Translations under genes and position numbers: made by a program
Assembly (NCBI GenBank): GCA_029204225.1
Contig: CM055111.1
Span: 330,453-394,452 of the forward strand
DNA length: 64,000 nt
Source: Diphasiastrum complanatum
Lineage: Eukaryota; Streptophyta; Lycopodiopsida; Lycopodiales; Lycopodiaceae
Direction of reading: 5' to 3'
Shown here: positions 21,603 through 32,736 of the stretch, piece after piece
Numbering within the stretch: position 1 is the first letter of the stretch
Layout: every line of letters begins with the position of its first letter
Notes under the pieces: generated by a model
What the model saw: only the letters and a program-made list of their open reading frames with translations
Told to the model about the DNA's origin: nothing
Database searches by the model: none

Positions 21603-22096
21603 CTTGCACCAAGTTAGAATAATCTACACAAAGGCCATTCAAGATTAGTTGTACAAGCTCATCTTCCTTTATACGCTCTCCTATAAAGGCAACTTATTTG
21701 ATCAGCTCATTTGCCCTTAAAACATATGAATGAGCACTTTCTTCCTTCTTTTGGTAACATTGAAAGATTTGATGCTTTAAGGCAAGCGATCTTGTATTGT
21801 TCTTTGATTCATAAACCTTTTGAAGGGACTCCCAAACCTCTTGGGACAAGGTACATTCTTCTACTTCCTTTAGGAGCTCATCGACTACATTTGTTTTAAT
21901 ACAATGAAGGGCTAGTTTTCACCTCTTTTTGTATTTAGTAGATTCTTGAGGGTGGATAGATTCTTTCTTATTCCCACTCACATATACATCAGGTCTTGCA
22001 TTACAAGGATTGATTCTATTCTTAGTTTCCAATGAAATAGTTTGATTTGTTCAACCTACCACTAGGATCCAAAAGGTAACCACTTATGGATGCCAT
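21603..22096 (-). pseudogene. CopB gag, N-terminal part
   Basis: The minus strand starts at the ATG at 22096 with MASISGYLLDPSGRLNKSNY and shows several stops. Near the CopC junction it reads KEDELVQLILNGLCVDYSN. It continues on the other side of CopC at 16667 with the next residues of the domain. Confidence 0.82.
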
Positions 22097-22514
22097 CCTC
22101 CTTTAAACAAGAGCTTGATCTCTAATAATGGATACACAATAGAAAAGATGCAAGTACTAGCTATCCCACTATCTAGGGACCTGATAATGATCAACAAATG
22201 AATTCTCAACAAATTGCTACTTGATCTTGAGCTCAATCAATTCTATTAAAAAAGATACAAATAGTAACTAGCTTGCTTGGTGCAGAAAATTGACCCAAAT
22301 TGACTCCTCCTTGATCTAAACTTCAAAAGGCTTTTAAAGATCCAATCACCCTGAGAAAAAATAATATAATTTCACATAAATGCCACTCTAAATCACTCTT
22401 ATAAAATTATATTGAACCTTTATGCAAGAATCAAAATAATCTACTTTCCAAGCACAAACTAAAAAGACACAATTTTGACAAAAAAATTGATCTTAATGAT
22501 GAGTAAGTACAAAA

Positions 22515-23170
22515 TGCTTTGGACTGCAAAAAATCGACTCCAATAAGCTTCTGAAATGATGGAGGAAGCACCTTGAAAAGATCCAATTGAGATCCAATAC
22601 CAAAAACACCATCCAATTTAGTGTTTACTAGCTTTTCCTTGGCTTTAACTCCACTATAAGGCTCCAATTCTTGCACTACACTTCACACGTGTGACTGTAC
22701 GGCCTCCCACATGCAGAGGACAATACCTCAACTCTCTAATCAATCCCACAAATGAAAAGAACCAAATGAAAATGGCAAATATCAAGCATAGAGATCACAA
22801 ACAACAATGATATTAGAAGGAAAACCAAATTTTTACTCATACTTTGATGGAGAAACTATCACATATTTATGAATAAGTAGCTCAGATTTAAGCACTTTAG
22901 GGCTTCTCTGAAGTCGTTATGACCTAACCCTGACATCCAACCTAATAGGTCATTTTATCCACCCTAATGGGGCTCCTACTTTTTCTCTAGCCTATCTATT
23001 TACATTTTGGCCCCATTCCAAAGGTGCCATCACAAATTAGGATGAGGAATAAAGTTCTTGAAAAGCATCCTAAGCAATTTGGCATGTGTGACATCCCACA
23101 ACATGGCCAAATTGCCAATTACAAGTCATATGACCAAAACTGGTCCAAACTAGCTTGTGCATTTGTAACA
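22515..23170 (-). repeat. 5' LTR of CopB (656 bp)
   Basis: It pairs with 14454-15508 without the captured fragment. The minus strand starts TGTTACAAATG at 23170. A CACACGTGTG palindrome lies at about 22685 in this copy and at about 14619 in the other. No initiator-Met primer site follows the inner end on the minus strand; the adjoining bases were not matched to another tRNA. Confidence 0.78.
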
Positions 23171-23175
23171 GGTCA

Positions 23176-23998
23176 TTATTTTTTACTTTTGACATCACAG
23201 TTGGCATCAACATACTCTTTATAGCCTACACGGGCTTCCAACTACAACATCTAGAAGCTCAAAATGAACAATATACTAATGGAGAAGGAGCTATCGGAAA
23301 TTGTTGCAGGCATAGAATTGAGGCCAAATATCATTCCTGGAGACATGAGGGCCTTTGACAGAAAGGCGCAGTGAGCATTATCTTTGATCAATCTCTCAGT
23401 GAAAGACCATGTGATCACCCATATTAGTGATTCCACGACAGCCGGGGGAGCTTGGAAAAATCTTAGAGCGCAATTTCAAACTTGCAATCCAGCTCGAGCC
23501 ATGTTCTTGAAGTCAAAATTGAACACTATCGGCCTACAAATGTTTGTGAGTGGCATTGCGTCGAGGGAAAGATTGCCTACCTTCAAAGACTTGCATGGAA
23601 TCATGTTGTATGAGGAGCAAATGTCGAGAGGTAGTGAAGTCAAGGCAAACTCCACATGATGATCAAGCATTGTTAGCCAAGAAAAAACAAGAAGGTTGGA
23701 AAATGATTCCAAAGAAGGGAAAGGATGATGAGGATGAGGGAGAGTCATCATCGAAGCATAAAAAGAAGAAGGACAAATGTTACTGTTGACAAAACCTGGT
23801 CATTGGGCACACAAATGCTATAAGAAAAAAGCTGACATAAAGGCGAAAATAGTGAAACAACAAGGCAATATCACCAAAGATGATGAGACAAGTGTCTTTT
23901 CATCGGCATTGGCATCCCATGTTGATGATGGTGCCAGATGGTTCATTGATTCAGGCACCACAAGGCATATGACCGAAAAATGAGATTGGTTCGAGAAC
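23176..23998 (+). pseudogene. Cop1b gag and start of protease
   Basis: Gag helices read MEKELSEIVAGIELRPNII and, after a stop in AQ*AL, LINLSVKDHVITHISDSTTA. Frameshifts follow, with LPTFKDLHGIMLYEEQMS in one frame and DDQALLAKKKQEGWKMIPKK in another. A broken CCHC knuckle (KCYC...GHWAHKC) lies at about 23775-23820. The protease starts with ARWFIDSGTTRHMTE; DSG is the active-site motif. The sequence is cut at 23998 by the CopA LTR. Confidence 0.85.
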
Positions 23999-24820
23999 TG
24001 TGAAAAATGCAAAAATAAGCTTGGTAGAGGCCAAAAATCTTGTATATAGGATAGACACACATGTGTGGATCCTGTTTCCACGTGTGAAACTAGTGTTCTT
24101 TTCATGTACCGTAATCATATATGTTGTACATATGTTTTAGTTCAAGTTCTAGTGGCTAAAATGGCCAAAAGCTAGTTTTCTAGAGATATGACACATGGCA
24201 CCAATCTAATGATTGCATGAGCCAAATATTTTGAATAGGTGTCACATACCATGTGTAGAGGACAGCTCACATGTGTGGAAATAGCTGAAGTAGGCGAGTT
24301 TTTGCTTCTAGAAGATTTCCATGAAGATCTCCATATAGTAGGAAAATAGACCAAAAATGCCCAAAATGGAAAGTTTTGATCCAAGTGTCAAATTGCATGA
24401 TGGTGACAAGGCATCCTCACACGTGTGAGATCCGATGCATGATTAGTACCTCGAGCTCCAAAAGTGTATATATAGAGGCTTATTTGGCCATAATCAATGT
24501 GAGACGCCAATCTTGGTTTTGGAAGCAATTTTGAGTGATTATCTCCATGTGTCTACAATTGTTTTGATTGTTTTGAAATGCTATCAATGTGTACTTTATT
24601 TTTAGGTTGGAGTCCGTACTCAGACATGGTTTCACACGTGGAAAATCAGAAAGTACACCTACCTTCAATTAAAGATTGTTCTTGTTAGGATTTTGTGTCT
24701 AGAATTGATCTAGATTGATCGTAATCTCAAGTAGATTGATAGATCAAATAATCCGACAACCAATCCCTCTTGAGGATCATATTAGGATCCACTCTTGGTC
24801 CTTTTTGTACTTTTTGCACA
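23999..24820 (+). repeat. 5' LTR of CopA (822 bp)
   Basis: It starts TGTGAAAAATGC and ends TTTTTGCACA directly before the primer site. By eye it differs from the 3' LTR at roughly one base in twenty, mostly by C/T and G/A changes. It contains several CACGTG or CATGTG centres (for example CTCACACGTGTGAG near 24417). Confidence 0.92.
24467..24475 (+). promoter_or_regulatory. TATA box of the CopA LTR
   Basis: TATATATAG is followed by AGGCTTATTTGG. The same site is kept in the 3' LTR at 29444-29452. By analogy with other copia LTRs the element RNA should start about 30 bases downstream. Confidence 0.65.
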
Positions 24821-24832
24821 TGGTATCAGAGC
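24821..24832 (+). other. primer-binding site, initiator-Met tRNA
   Basis: TGGTATCAGAGC joins the LTR end with no spacer. Confidence 0.95.
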
Positions 24833-25412
24833 CTAGTACAAGAGGTTTTGTTGAAATTGATAGGGTTAATCCAAATCAAAGCCAAAATTAGCAGTTTTTT
24901 GGAAACTAGTCAAATTTTTGTGTAGCGAGTTGGATTTGATAGCTATCCTCAAAATTTTTGGTCCAGATCTTGTTGTGGGATGTAGGAACCCTTTTCACAC
25001 GTGTGAGGCCGTCCAGCTCCAGTTTTGACTGAGAAATTTCAAAAATTTGTAGAATTTGACTCACATAACCAATTTGAGTGATTTTTGGTGCAAAATCAAG
25101 CATTTTCTATAGTGAATCCAATCTCTTGATTAGTTCTTGGATCAGATCAGTCAAAAAATTAAAATTGAAGCTTGAACTAGGTGCACTAATTGATCTTCTC
25201 TGACTTTTTGAGTGTATGTTGAGGTTGAAGAGAGAGATTGCTAAAAATCATAGATTAAGGAGTGATTTTGCAACTTTTAGACTAGAATCTAAATTTCCAT
25301 CATTATAGAGTGATAGGATTGAGTCTATAAGCTTTCTAAATTGCTAGAAGACTTTAGGTTCAGATCTCTTAGAGAAACCATAAGAGTTTCTAGTGCTTTT
25401 TCACATTCAAAA
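24833..25412 (+). other. untranslated leader of CopA
   Basis: No coding frame. It includes TTCACACGTGTGAGG near 24991, the same palindrome as in the LTRs. Confidence 0.6.
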
Positions 25413-26240
25413 ATGGCATCAATTGGTGGTTTTTTGCTTGAAGCTAGTGAAAGACTTACATCAACTAATTATGCTACCTGGATAGTTCGAATGGAGTCTT
25501 TGCTTGTACTTCATGATCTTTATGACATAGTACTTGAGGTGGAAGTAGAACCTCAAGGAGGAGTTGAATTGGCTAAGTACAAAAAGAAATGTAGAGTTGC
25601 ATTACACTGCATAAAAATGAATGTAAGTAATGAAATTTTGAAAGAAATCTCATCTTGTACCACATCCAAAGAGGCATGGGATTCATTAAAAGCCATTTAC
25701 GGATCCAAGAACACTTCAAGGATACTAATGCTTAGGAATCAAATCCTTCAAAGCATGAAAGGAAGTAGTGAAAGTGCTCAAAAGTATGTCTTTAGGATCA
25801 AATCTTTGAATAAGGAGTTGTCTTCTATAGATGATAAAATCAAAGATGATCAATTAGTTCAAATCATTTTGAATGGATTAGGAGATGATTATTCCAATCT
25901 TGTTCAAACCTTTGCTATTCAAGATTCACTTCCTAGTATTGAAAAACTTCAAAGTGTCCTTGTTAGTGAGGAGAGTAGAATGTTTCGTATTGAAAGTAGG
26001 ATGAGTTCCTTATCTTTGAATGATGGTGATGAAAAAGCTAACTTTTCTTTGAAAGCCAATAAGAAGAAGTTTCCATCCAAGAAGACTCAAGACATGGAGA
26101 TGGAGAACAAAGATGGAGCATCAAGTTCCAAAGGCAAGAGCAAGAAGGACAAGAAGAAGCTAAAGTGTTTCTTTTGTGGAAAAAATAGACATTTTGCATC
26201 CGAGTGCTACAATAAGAAGAATGCCCAAGAGAAGGACTAG
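25413..26240 (+). CDS. CopA gag polyprotein part (nucleocapsid)
   Basis: An uninterrupted frame of 275 residues. The start ATG at 25413 is chosen because the sister gag in CopC also begins MAS(I/V)GG; the frame is open further upstream to 25341. Residues 1-220 form the UBN2-type gag domain (LLEASERLTSTNYATWIVRM, SCTTSKEAWDSLKAIYGSKN, ILNGLGDDYSNLVQ). A Lys-rich linker follows, then CFFCGKNRHFASEC, a CCHC zinc knuckle in which the usual Gly-His is Arg-His. The product would assemble particles and bind element RNA. It stops at 26240; protease lies in another frame, by mutation or frameshift. Confidence 0.85.
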   Translation: MASIGGFLLEASERLTSTNYATWIVRMESLLVLHDLYDIVLEVEVEPQGGVELAKYKKKCRVALHCIKMNVSNEILKEISSCTTSKEAWDSLKAIYGSKNTSRILMLRNQILQSMKGSSESAQKYVFRIKSLNKELSSIDDKIKDDQLVQIILNGLGDDYSNLVQTFAIQDSLPSIEKLQSVLVSEESRMFRIESRMSSLSLNDGDEKANFSLKANKKKFPSKKTQDMEMENKDGASSSKGKSKKDKKKLKCFFCGKNRHFASECYNKKNAQEKD

Positions 26241-26604
26241 CAATCTTGTGCTTGAGGAGGAGGAAGAAGGCAATCTATCTTTGATGGTATCCTCACCACA
26301 AACATCTAATCAAGACACTTGGTGGATTGATAGTGGGGCAAGCTGTCACATGACTCACCAAAAAGACTACTTTTCTAATCTACTTTCTTACAATAGTTCT
26401 AAGAGATTTATCTTCACTGCAAGTGATCAAGAATGTGAGATTGTAGGTGTTGGATCCATTCCTTTATGTCTAGGATCATCTAAAAAAGTAAATCTAGACA
26501 ATGTTCTTTATGTACCTTCAATTACAAAGAACTTCTTGAGTGTAGGACAACTTATGGATAGTGGATTAGATGTAATTTCAAGCATGGAGCATGTTCTATC
26601 TTGA
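26241..26604 (+). pseudogene. CopA protease
   Basis: The frame 26176-26604 overlaps the gag end in a different frame. It has TWWIDSGASCHMT (active-site DSG), CEIVGVGSIPLCLG and VLYVPSITKNFLSVGQLMDS, the normal copia protease order. It ends at 26604 by frameshift. Confidence 0.85.
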
Positions 26605-27099
26605 AAGATGAAAAATGTATTGCTAGTGGTTTCAAGCAAGGGAGGTTATTCAAATTGGATGCTAATGTGATGGTTGAAAGTGTGAACATGGCAAGGGAGG
26701 AGCTCACACAAGTGGAATTATGGCACAAAAGGTTAGGCCATCCTAATCACAAAGCTTTGGAGACCATGGTGACAAAGGAGCTAGCAAGAGGACTTACCAA
26801 AACCATATCCAAGTGTGGCAAGCTTTGTGAAGCTTGTGGACTCTCCAAATCTCATAAGCTTCCATTCAAAAGATCTCTGATAAGATCTAACTCTCCTCTT
26901 GACCTTATACACTCGAATGTTCATTCATTTTCACATGAATCAAATGGTGGAGCTCTTATGTATATCACTTTTATTGATAATAAATCAAGATACTCTTAGG
27001 TTTATCTCTTGTCTAAGAAAAGTGAAGTTTTTGAGTCCTTTGTAAAGTTTAAAACTCTCGTGGAAAAGCAACTTAATACTAGCTTGAAAGTATTAAGAA
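26601..27099 (+). pseudogene. CopA integrase, N-terminal half
   Basis: The zinc domain reads LWHKRLGHPNHKAL and later KLCEACGLSKSHKLPF (HHCC pattern). The core begins LDLIHSNVHSFSHES: the first catalytic Asp of the IHSD block is Asn. MYITFIDNKSRYS is followed by a stop at 26999. Near 27096 the SDNGG block (second Asp) is followed at once by sequence from the end of integrase, so the segment with the catalytic Glu has been deleted. Confidence 0.87.
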
Positions 27100-28179
27100 G
27101 TGACAATGGAGGGTAAGAAAGCTTATAGGATATATGATCTTATTACAAAAAAGGTTGTTGCTAGTAGAGATGTACTTTTTGATGAATCTCTCCAAGCCAA
27201 AGGAAAGGTGACTTCCAGCAACACTCAACTTGTCAAAGATCATGCTATGGCCGAGGAGGAGCTTCATGAAGATGAAGACCAAGTGGAACCTCCTCCAAGT
27301 CCAAGGGTGCCAAGAAGATCAACAAGGACAAGGATTGAGTCATCAAGGCTTACTTATAGTGACAAAGGGGAGCAAAGGGAGGATTCTCAACTACTCAACT
27401 CTTATACTTTCTTGACTACTATGCTTGAAGAACCAACTAGTTTTGAGGAAGCAAATAAATCTCAATATTGGAGGAAAGTTATACAAGTAGAGTTTGATGC
27501 ATTAATGGAAAATCAAACTTGGAAACTTGTTGATTTACCTTATGGAAAGAAGCCTCTTACTTGTAAATGGATATATAGATTGAAATATAATCAAGATGGT
27601 TCCATTCATAAGTACAAAGCTAGACTTGTAGCAAAAGGTTTTTTGCAAGTCAAAGGCATAGATTATGATGAAACCTTTGCACCTGTTGCAAAGCTTGTGA
27701 CCATTAGATGTCTTGCAACTTCTTTCAAATGGGAGCTCTTCCAACTCGATGTGACAAATGCTTTCTTGAATGGATTCTTGGAAGAGGAAATCTACATGTG
27801 CCAACCCGAGGGATTCATCAAAGATGGAGAAGAAAACAAGGTGTGTCTCTTGAAGAAGAGTCTTTATGGACTCAAGCAAGCACCAAGAGCATGGTACTCT
27901 AGGTTGCATTCCTATCTTATTTCCATTTGATTTGTTGTAAGTTCTTATGAACCATCATTGTACTACAAATGTAATGATGGAAAGATCATTATCTTAGTTT
28001 TATATGTTGATGACATTATACTCACAGGAAATGATCTAGATGGCATCAAGAATGTAAAAGTTTCCTTGTCTAGTGAATTTAAGATGGTAGATCTAGGACT
28101 TCTTAAAGTTATACTTGGAATAGAAGTCACTAGGATTTTACCTTCATATGTCAATCTAAGTATGCTAGATCAATCTTAA
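27100..28179 (+). pseudogene. CopA integrase end and reverse transcriptase
   Basis: 27100-27930 holds the integrase tail (GKKAYRIYDLITKKVVASRD), a linker with RRSTRTRIESSRLTY, and RT from WKLVDLPYGKKPLTCKWIYR through VAKGFLQVKG, DETFAPVAKL and FQLDVTNAFLNGFLEEEIYM to LYGLKQAPRAWYSRL. A stop at 27928 and a frame change precede the catalytic block ILVLYVDDIILTGNDL at 27991-28040. A frame change near 28140 ends this piece. Confidence 0.92.
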
Positions 28180-28190
28180 CAAGATTTGAC

Positions 28191-28975
28191 ATGATTGATT
28201 GTAAAGGAGTTGAAACTCCTATGGAACTAAGTGTAAAAGTTTCTAAGGAAAGTGATGAAGCATCATTTGAGGACATCACTACCTATAGAATGCTTATTGG
28301 TTCCTTGATATACTTAACTATCACTAGACTAGATCTTAGTTTTTGTGTTGGCAAGTTGAGTCAATACATGCAAAGTCCATTAATATGTCATTGGAAAGGA
28401 GCAAAAAGGGTGTTAAGGTACATCTCGGCTACAAAAGACTTTGGCATAGTTTATGAAAGGACTAATATTTGTTTGAGAGCATATTCAAACTCAAGTTTTG
28501 CAGGTGACAAGATGGATAGAAGATCCACAAGTGCATTTGCTACATTCGTATGTGGAGGAGTTATATCTTGGCTTTCCAAAAAGCAAGATACGATCTCTCT
28601 TTCATCGACAGAATCCGAATATAAAGTTATGACAACAACAACAAAGGAGATTCTTTGGCTTGAAAGGCTTTTGGAGGAGCTACATGTGATCAAGGATGAA
28701 GACATTCCATGCATATATTGTGATAATCAAGCAGCTCAACAACTTGCAAACAATCCAGTCTTCCATGCTCGAACAAAGCACATCGAGATTGCACATCATT
28801 TCGTGAGGGAGTGCAAGCAAAGGAGATCAAGCTGATTCATGTTTCATCATTAGATTGCATTGCTGATATACTCACCAAGGCATTGCCTAAAGATACATTT
28901 AAAAAATTAAAATTGGCTCTTGGAGTTACGGATAGATCTATGCTAGATTTACCAAGCTGGATTTTTGAGGAGGAA
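28191..28975 (+). pseudogene. CopA RNase H and polypurine tract
   Basis: The frame 28191-28835 has IDCKGVETPMELSV, SLIYLTITRLDLSFCVGKLS and then RAYSNSSFAGDKMDRRSTSA, where the usual catalytic Asp of the D-x-D-(F/W)-AG block is Asn or Ser. SSTESEYKVM and HARTKHIEIAHHFVRE follow. The tail VSSLDCIADILTKALPKDTF lies in the next frame. The polypurine tract TTTTGAGGAGGAA ends at 28975. Confidence 0.9.
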
Positions 28976-29618
28976 TGTGAAAAATGCAAAAATAAGCTTG
29001 GTAGAGGCCAGAAATCTTATATATATGATAGACACACATGTGTGAAGCCTGTTCCCACGTGTGAAACTAGTGTACTTTTCATGTACCATAATCATATATG
29101 TTGTACATATGTTTTAATTCAAGTTCTAGTGGCTAAAATGGCCAGAAACTAGTTTTCTAGAGATATGACACATGGCACCAATCTAATGATTGCATGAGCC
29201 AAATATTTTGAATAGGTGTCACATCCCATGTGTAGAGGGCAACTCACACGTGTGGAAATAGCTGAAGTAGGCAAGTTTTTGCTTCTAGAAGATTTCCATG
29301 AAGATCTCCATGTAGTAGGAAAATAGACCAAAAATGCCCAAAATGGAAAGATTTGATCCAAGTGTCAAATTGCATGATGGTGACAAGGCATCTTCACGCG
29401 TGTGAGATCTGATGCATGATCAGTACCTCGAGCTCCAAAAGTGTATATATAGAGGCTTATTTGGCCATAATCAATGTGAGACACCAATCTTGGTTTTAGA
29501 AGCAATTTTGAGTGATTCTGTCCATTTGTCTACATTTGTTTTGATTGTTTTGAGGTGCTATCAATGTGTACTTGATTTTCAGGTTGGGGTCCGTACTCAG
29601 ACAGGGTTTCACATGTGG
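28976..29618 (+). repeat. 3' LTR of CopA, truncated (643 of about 822 bp)
   Basis: It matches 23999-24640. Similarity stops after TTTCACATGTGG, and Cop1b protease coding resumes at once. Confidence 0.9.
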
Positions 29619-30806
29619 CGCAGTTTTCCGATGGTAAGATCAAGAATATTCCCAATGTGCTTTATGTTTTTGAACTCAAAAAGAGTTTTATTTATGTTGG
29701 TGTGATGGCAAATCAACATTTGAAGGTTGAATTTGTCAAATATGGGTGTCTAATGAAGGATATGGATCACAACTATAAAGTGGTGGCAAAGGGGTATCAA
29801 GATAGTAATTGTGGCCTTTACAAATTGGATGATGCAAAACTAGGACAATATGGTTTAGCCACCTCGACGACATCACAACTGGAATTGTGGCACAGAAGAT
29901 TAGGCCACTTGAACTATGGGAGTCTAACATTGATGGCGAAGTTGAAGATGGTAAATGGATTATCAGCATTGTAGGATGATCACCACTCCATATGTGAAGG
30001 ATGTGTAATGGGGAAGCATCACAGGGAGGCATTCAAGAAAGGTGGAGCTGCAAGAGCCAAGAAACCACTTGAGCTCGTTCACAGTGACTTGTGCGGCCCA
30101 ATGAAGACCATGTCGATGGGGGGAGCCTATTATTTTATGACTTTCATAGATGATTAGTCCAGGAGGACATTGATATATTTCTTGAAGAATAAATTTGATG
30201 CTTTTGCTCACTTCAAGAAATTCAAGGCTTTAGTGGAGAACCAATTGGATGCATGAATTAAAGTGCTTAGATCAAATAGAGGGGGCGAATACAAATCAGA
30301 TGATTTTGAATACTTTTTCAAGGAACATGGCATCAAAATACAATTCACCCAAGCACACACGCCACATAATAATGGTGTAGCAGAAAGGAAGAATATAACC
30401 ATTATGGAGAGTGCATGCTCCGTGATGAAGTAGATATGCTTACCAAATTATTTTTGGTTGGAGGCATGCAATGCGGCAACGACAAAATAGAAGTCCCCCA
30501 GTTGCGGTTCCAAATGTAACTCCTGAAGAAGCTCTTACGGGAATCAAGCCTAAAATTGACAAGTTTTGAGTTTTTGGGTGTAAAGCTTATGTACATGTGC
30601 CAAAGGAGGAGCGAAACAAGCTTGATGCCAAAGCAATCAAGTGCATCTTTGTGGGTTACGATGAGAGGGCAAAAGCATACATGTGTTTTGATCGTGTGAC
30701 GAACAAGATTCACATTAGTAAGGACGTCATATTTGACGAGATGCATAGGTTTGACGACGAAGACCATGCAAGTGATGATAGCATCAAAAGACTTCTAACA
30801 AGATGA
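29619..30806 (+). pseudogene. Cop1b protease end and integrase
   Basis: FSDGKIKNIPNVLYVFELKK continues the protease. The pre-integrase zinc domain reads LWHRRLGHLNYGSLTLMAKL, with CEGCVMGKHHREAF after a stop at 29972. The integrase core has LELVHSDLCGP (first Asp present), MTFIDD, a stop, then VLRSNRGGEYKSDDFEYFFK, where the second catalytic Asp is Asn, and NGVAERKN with the catalytic Glu. Stops occur near 30157, 30255 and 30431. The end (VPKEERNKLDAKAIKC, IFVGYDERAKAYMCFD) is open at 30597-30806. Inactive. Confidence 0.92.
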
Positions 30807-32040
30807 AGAAGAGGTTCCACAAGATGTTGCATAAGAGGATCAAGATTGGGAAGATGAGTATGAGATAACTCCACCAATCCATGAGCCTAGGGGAATGTAT
30901 CTACCGATAGGTGCAACAAAGGAGAAACCTGATGGAAGTAAGAGATGGTTTTTGGACACTCCTTGGGACACATACTCACCAAAAGTGTATCACCTAAATC
31001 TAAGGTACCCAAATGGTACAAAGAGATTATGAAAGAAGTGAAAATGAATAAACCTAGATCTTATTCATAGGAAGAAGTGAGAAGATCAATGCGGGATGTT
31101 ATGATATGAACTATGCCCTAATGAGCGACATTTTGGAGTGTCGAGGGCCATCGGCCTTTGATGAGGCAAAGGATCTCAAAGAGTGGCAAAGGGCAATGGA
31201 AGAGGAGATGAAATCAATCCACATGCATGATATGTGGGAGTTGGTTGATCTACCACATGGAAAGAAACCCATTGACAACAAATGGATATATAGAACAAAG
31301 TTTCATGCGGATGGCACTATCGCAAAGCATAAGGCATGCTTAGTGGTAAAAGGCTATCAACAAAGTAAGAGAATTGATTATGAGGAGACATTTGCTCCAG
31401 TGGCTAAGTGGACTACGCTACGTCTAATTGTTGCCTTAGCATCCCATTTTGGGTGGAAGATCCACCAAATGGATGTGAAATCCGCATTCCTGAATGGTGA
31501 CCTAGAAGAAGAAGTATACATGCTCCAACCACAAGGCTTTGTTGCGAAGGGACATGAAAAGGTATGCAAGCTACACAAAGCACTTTATGGTCTCAAGCAA
31601 GTGCCACGTGCATGGTATGGATGTATTGATCATTACTTTCTCTCTCACAAGTTTATGAGAACAAGTTCAGATCCAAATCTTTATGTTCTTATAAACAATG
31701 ATAGCATTGCCTTGGTTGTGCTTTTTGTTGATGACATAATTGTCATAGACAATTATGAGAATCTCATTCACTCCATCAAAGCCAACTTGTGCAAGCAATT
31801 TGAGATGACATATTTAGACCTTATGCATTATTTCTTGGGGGTTGAAGTACGGCAGAATGGCAATGATATCAGGGTATGTCAAAACAAGTATGTTCACAAG
31901 ATTCTAGAGAGATTCCACATGACAGAGTGCAAACCTTCCATCACTAAGAAGTTGTCTCGTATTGATGATAGTGGTCAAGTCACGCACACTATTTCGTCAA
32001 CTAGTTGGAAGTTTGATTTATCTTACAACTACTCGTCATG
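30807..32040 (+). pseudogene. Cop1b linker and reverse transcriptase
   Basis: After a linker with scattered stops the frame 31106-32041 starts MNYALMSDILECRGPSAFDE. RT motifs are WELVDLPHGKKPIDNKWIYR, DYEETFAPVAKWTTLRLIVA, QMDVKSAFLNGDLEEEVYM and LYGLKQVPRAWYG, with the catalytic block LFVDDIIVIDN (YVDD changed to FVDD, both Asp kept). Five residues present in Cop1a near PSITPCEAG are missing. A one-base frameshift lies near 31982. Confidence 0.92.
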
Positions 32041-32653
32041 ATATTTGCTATGTTGTTCTGATTAGTTAATTTATGTCATCACCTACTTTGGATCATTGGA
32101 AAACAACAAAGAGGATCTTGAGGTACGTGAATGACACACCTAATCTTGGCTTGGTTTATAGGAAGCAAAGCGATTTACTTAGGTTACAAGGTTATGTTGA
32201 CGCTGATCGGGCTGGCAATATAGATGATAGAAAGTCAATTACTGGGTATGCTTTCGAATTTGGAAATGGCTGTTTTTCATGGTCTAGTAAAAAGCAGGAC
32301 ACCATTTATCTTTCATCGACAGAAGATGAATATAAAGCGTTAAGTTATGCTACTGAAGAAGCTATTTGGTTGCAAAGATTGTTGAGCGAGATCGGTATGA
32401 AACAAACACACCTACTATTATCTTCAGTGATAGCCAAAGTGGGATATAGTTGGCCAAAAATCTAGTCTTTAACGCAAGAACTAAACTCATTGAAATAAAA
32501 TATCACTTTGTGCATGACAAGTTACAATTTGAAGATATTAGTATTACGCATTGTTCTATGATGTTGCAACTTGCTGATATATTCACAAAAGCCTTATGCA
32601 AAGACAAGTTTGAGACTTTTAGAACTAAGCTTGACATAGAAATAGTTATGTAA
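32041..32653 (+). pseudogene. Cop1b RNase H
   Basis: 32073-32465 has MSSPTLDHWKTTKRILRYVN, GYVDADRAGNIDDRKSITGY (the usual DADWAG reads DADRAG) and SSTEDEYKAL. After a frameshift, 32450-32653 has AKNLVFNARTKLIEIKYHFV and the tail ADIFTKALCKDKFETF. Confidence 0.9.
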
Positions 32654-32736
32654 AAGGTTTTTCTTTGTCAATATTGAAATGCAATACTATCATGGAGGTA
32701 TGTTCCATGAATAGTATAAATGAGATGTTGATTATG

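Larger units (their letters stand above)
14454..23170 (-). mobile_element. defective copia element CopB, inserted in the Cop1b leader
   Basis: On the + strand it begins TGTTAAAAATG and ends TTTGTAACA, so the ends are TG...CA with a short terminal inverted repeat. It is flanked by GGTCA. On the minus strand the order is 5' LTR (23170-22515), leader, gag start (22096), [CopC insertion], gag end, protease, pre-integrase domain (to 15624), a tail of RNase H, and 3' LTR (15508-14454). The integrase core, RT and most of RNase H are missing, so it could move only with enzymes supplied by another element. Confidence 0.82.
23999..29618 (+). mobile_element. copia element CopA, inserted in the Cop1b protease
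   Basis: It holds a full 5' LTR (822 bp), primer site, gag, protease, damaged integrase, RT, RNase H, polypurine tract and a 3' LTR cut at 643 bp. Cop1b protease sequence stops at its left end and later protease sequence resumes at its right end. The missing LTR end and missing Cop1b residues show a deletion across the right junction, so the target duplication is lost. Confidence 0.9.

Noticed and set aside
24821-24832. tRNA gene at TGGTATCAGAGC sites
   Set aside because: Only the 12 bases complementary to the tRNA end are present; these are primer-binding sites.
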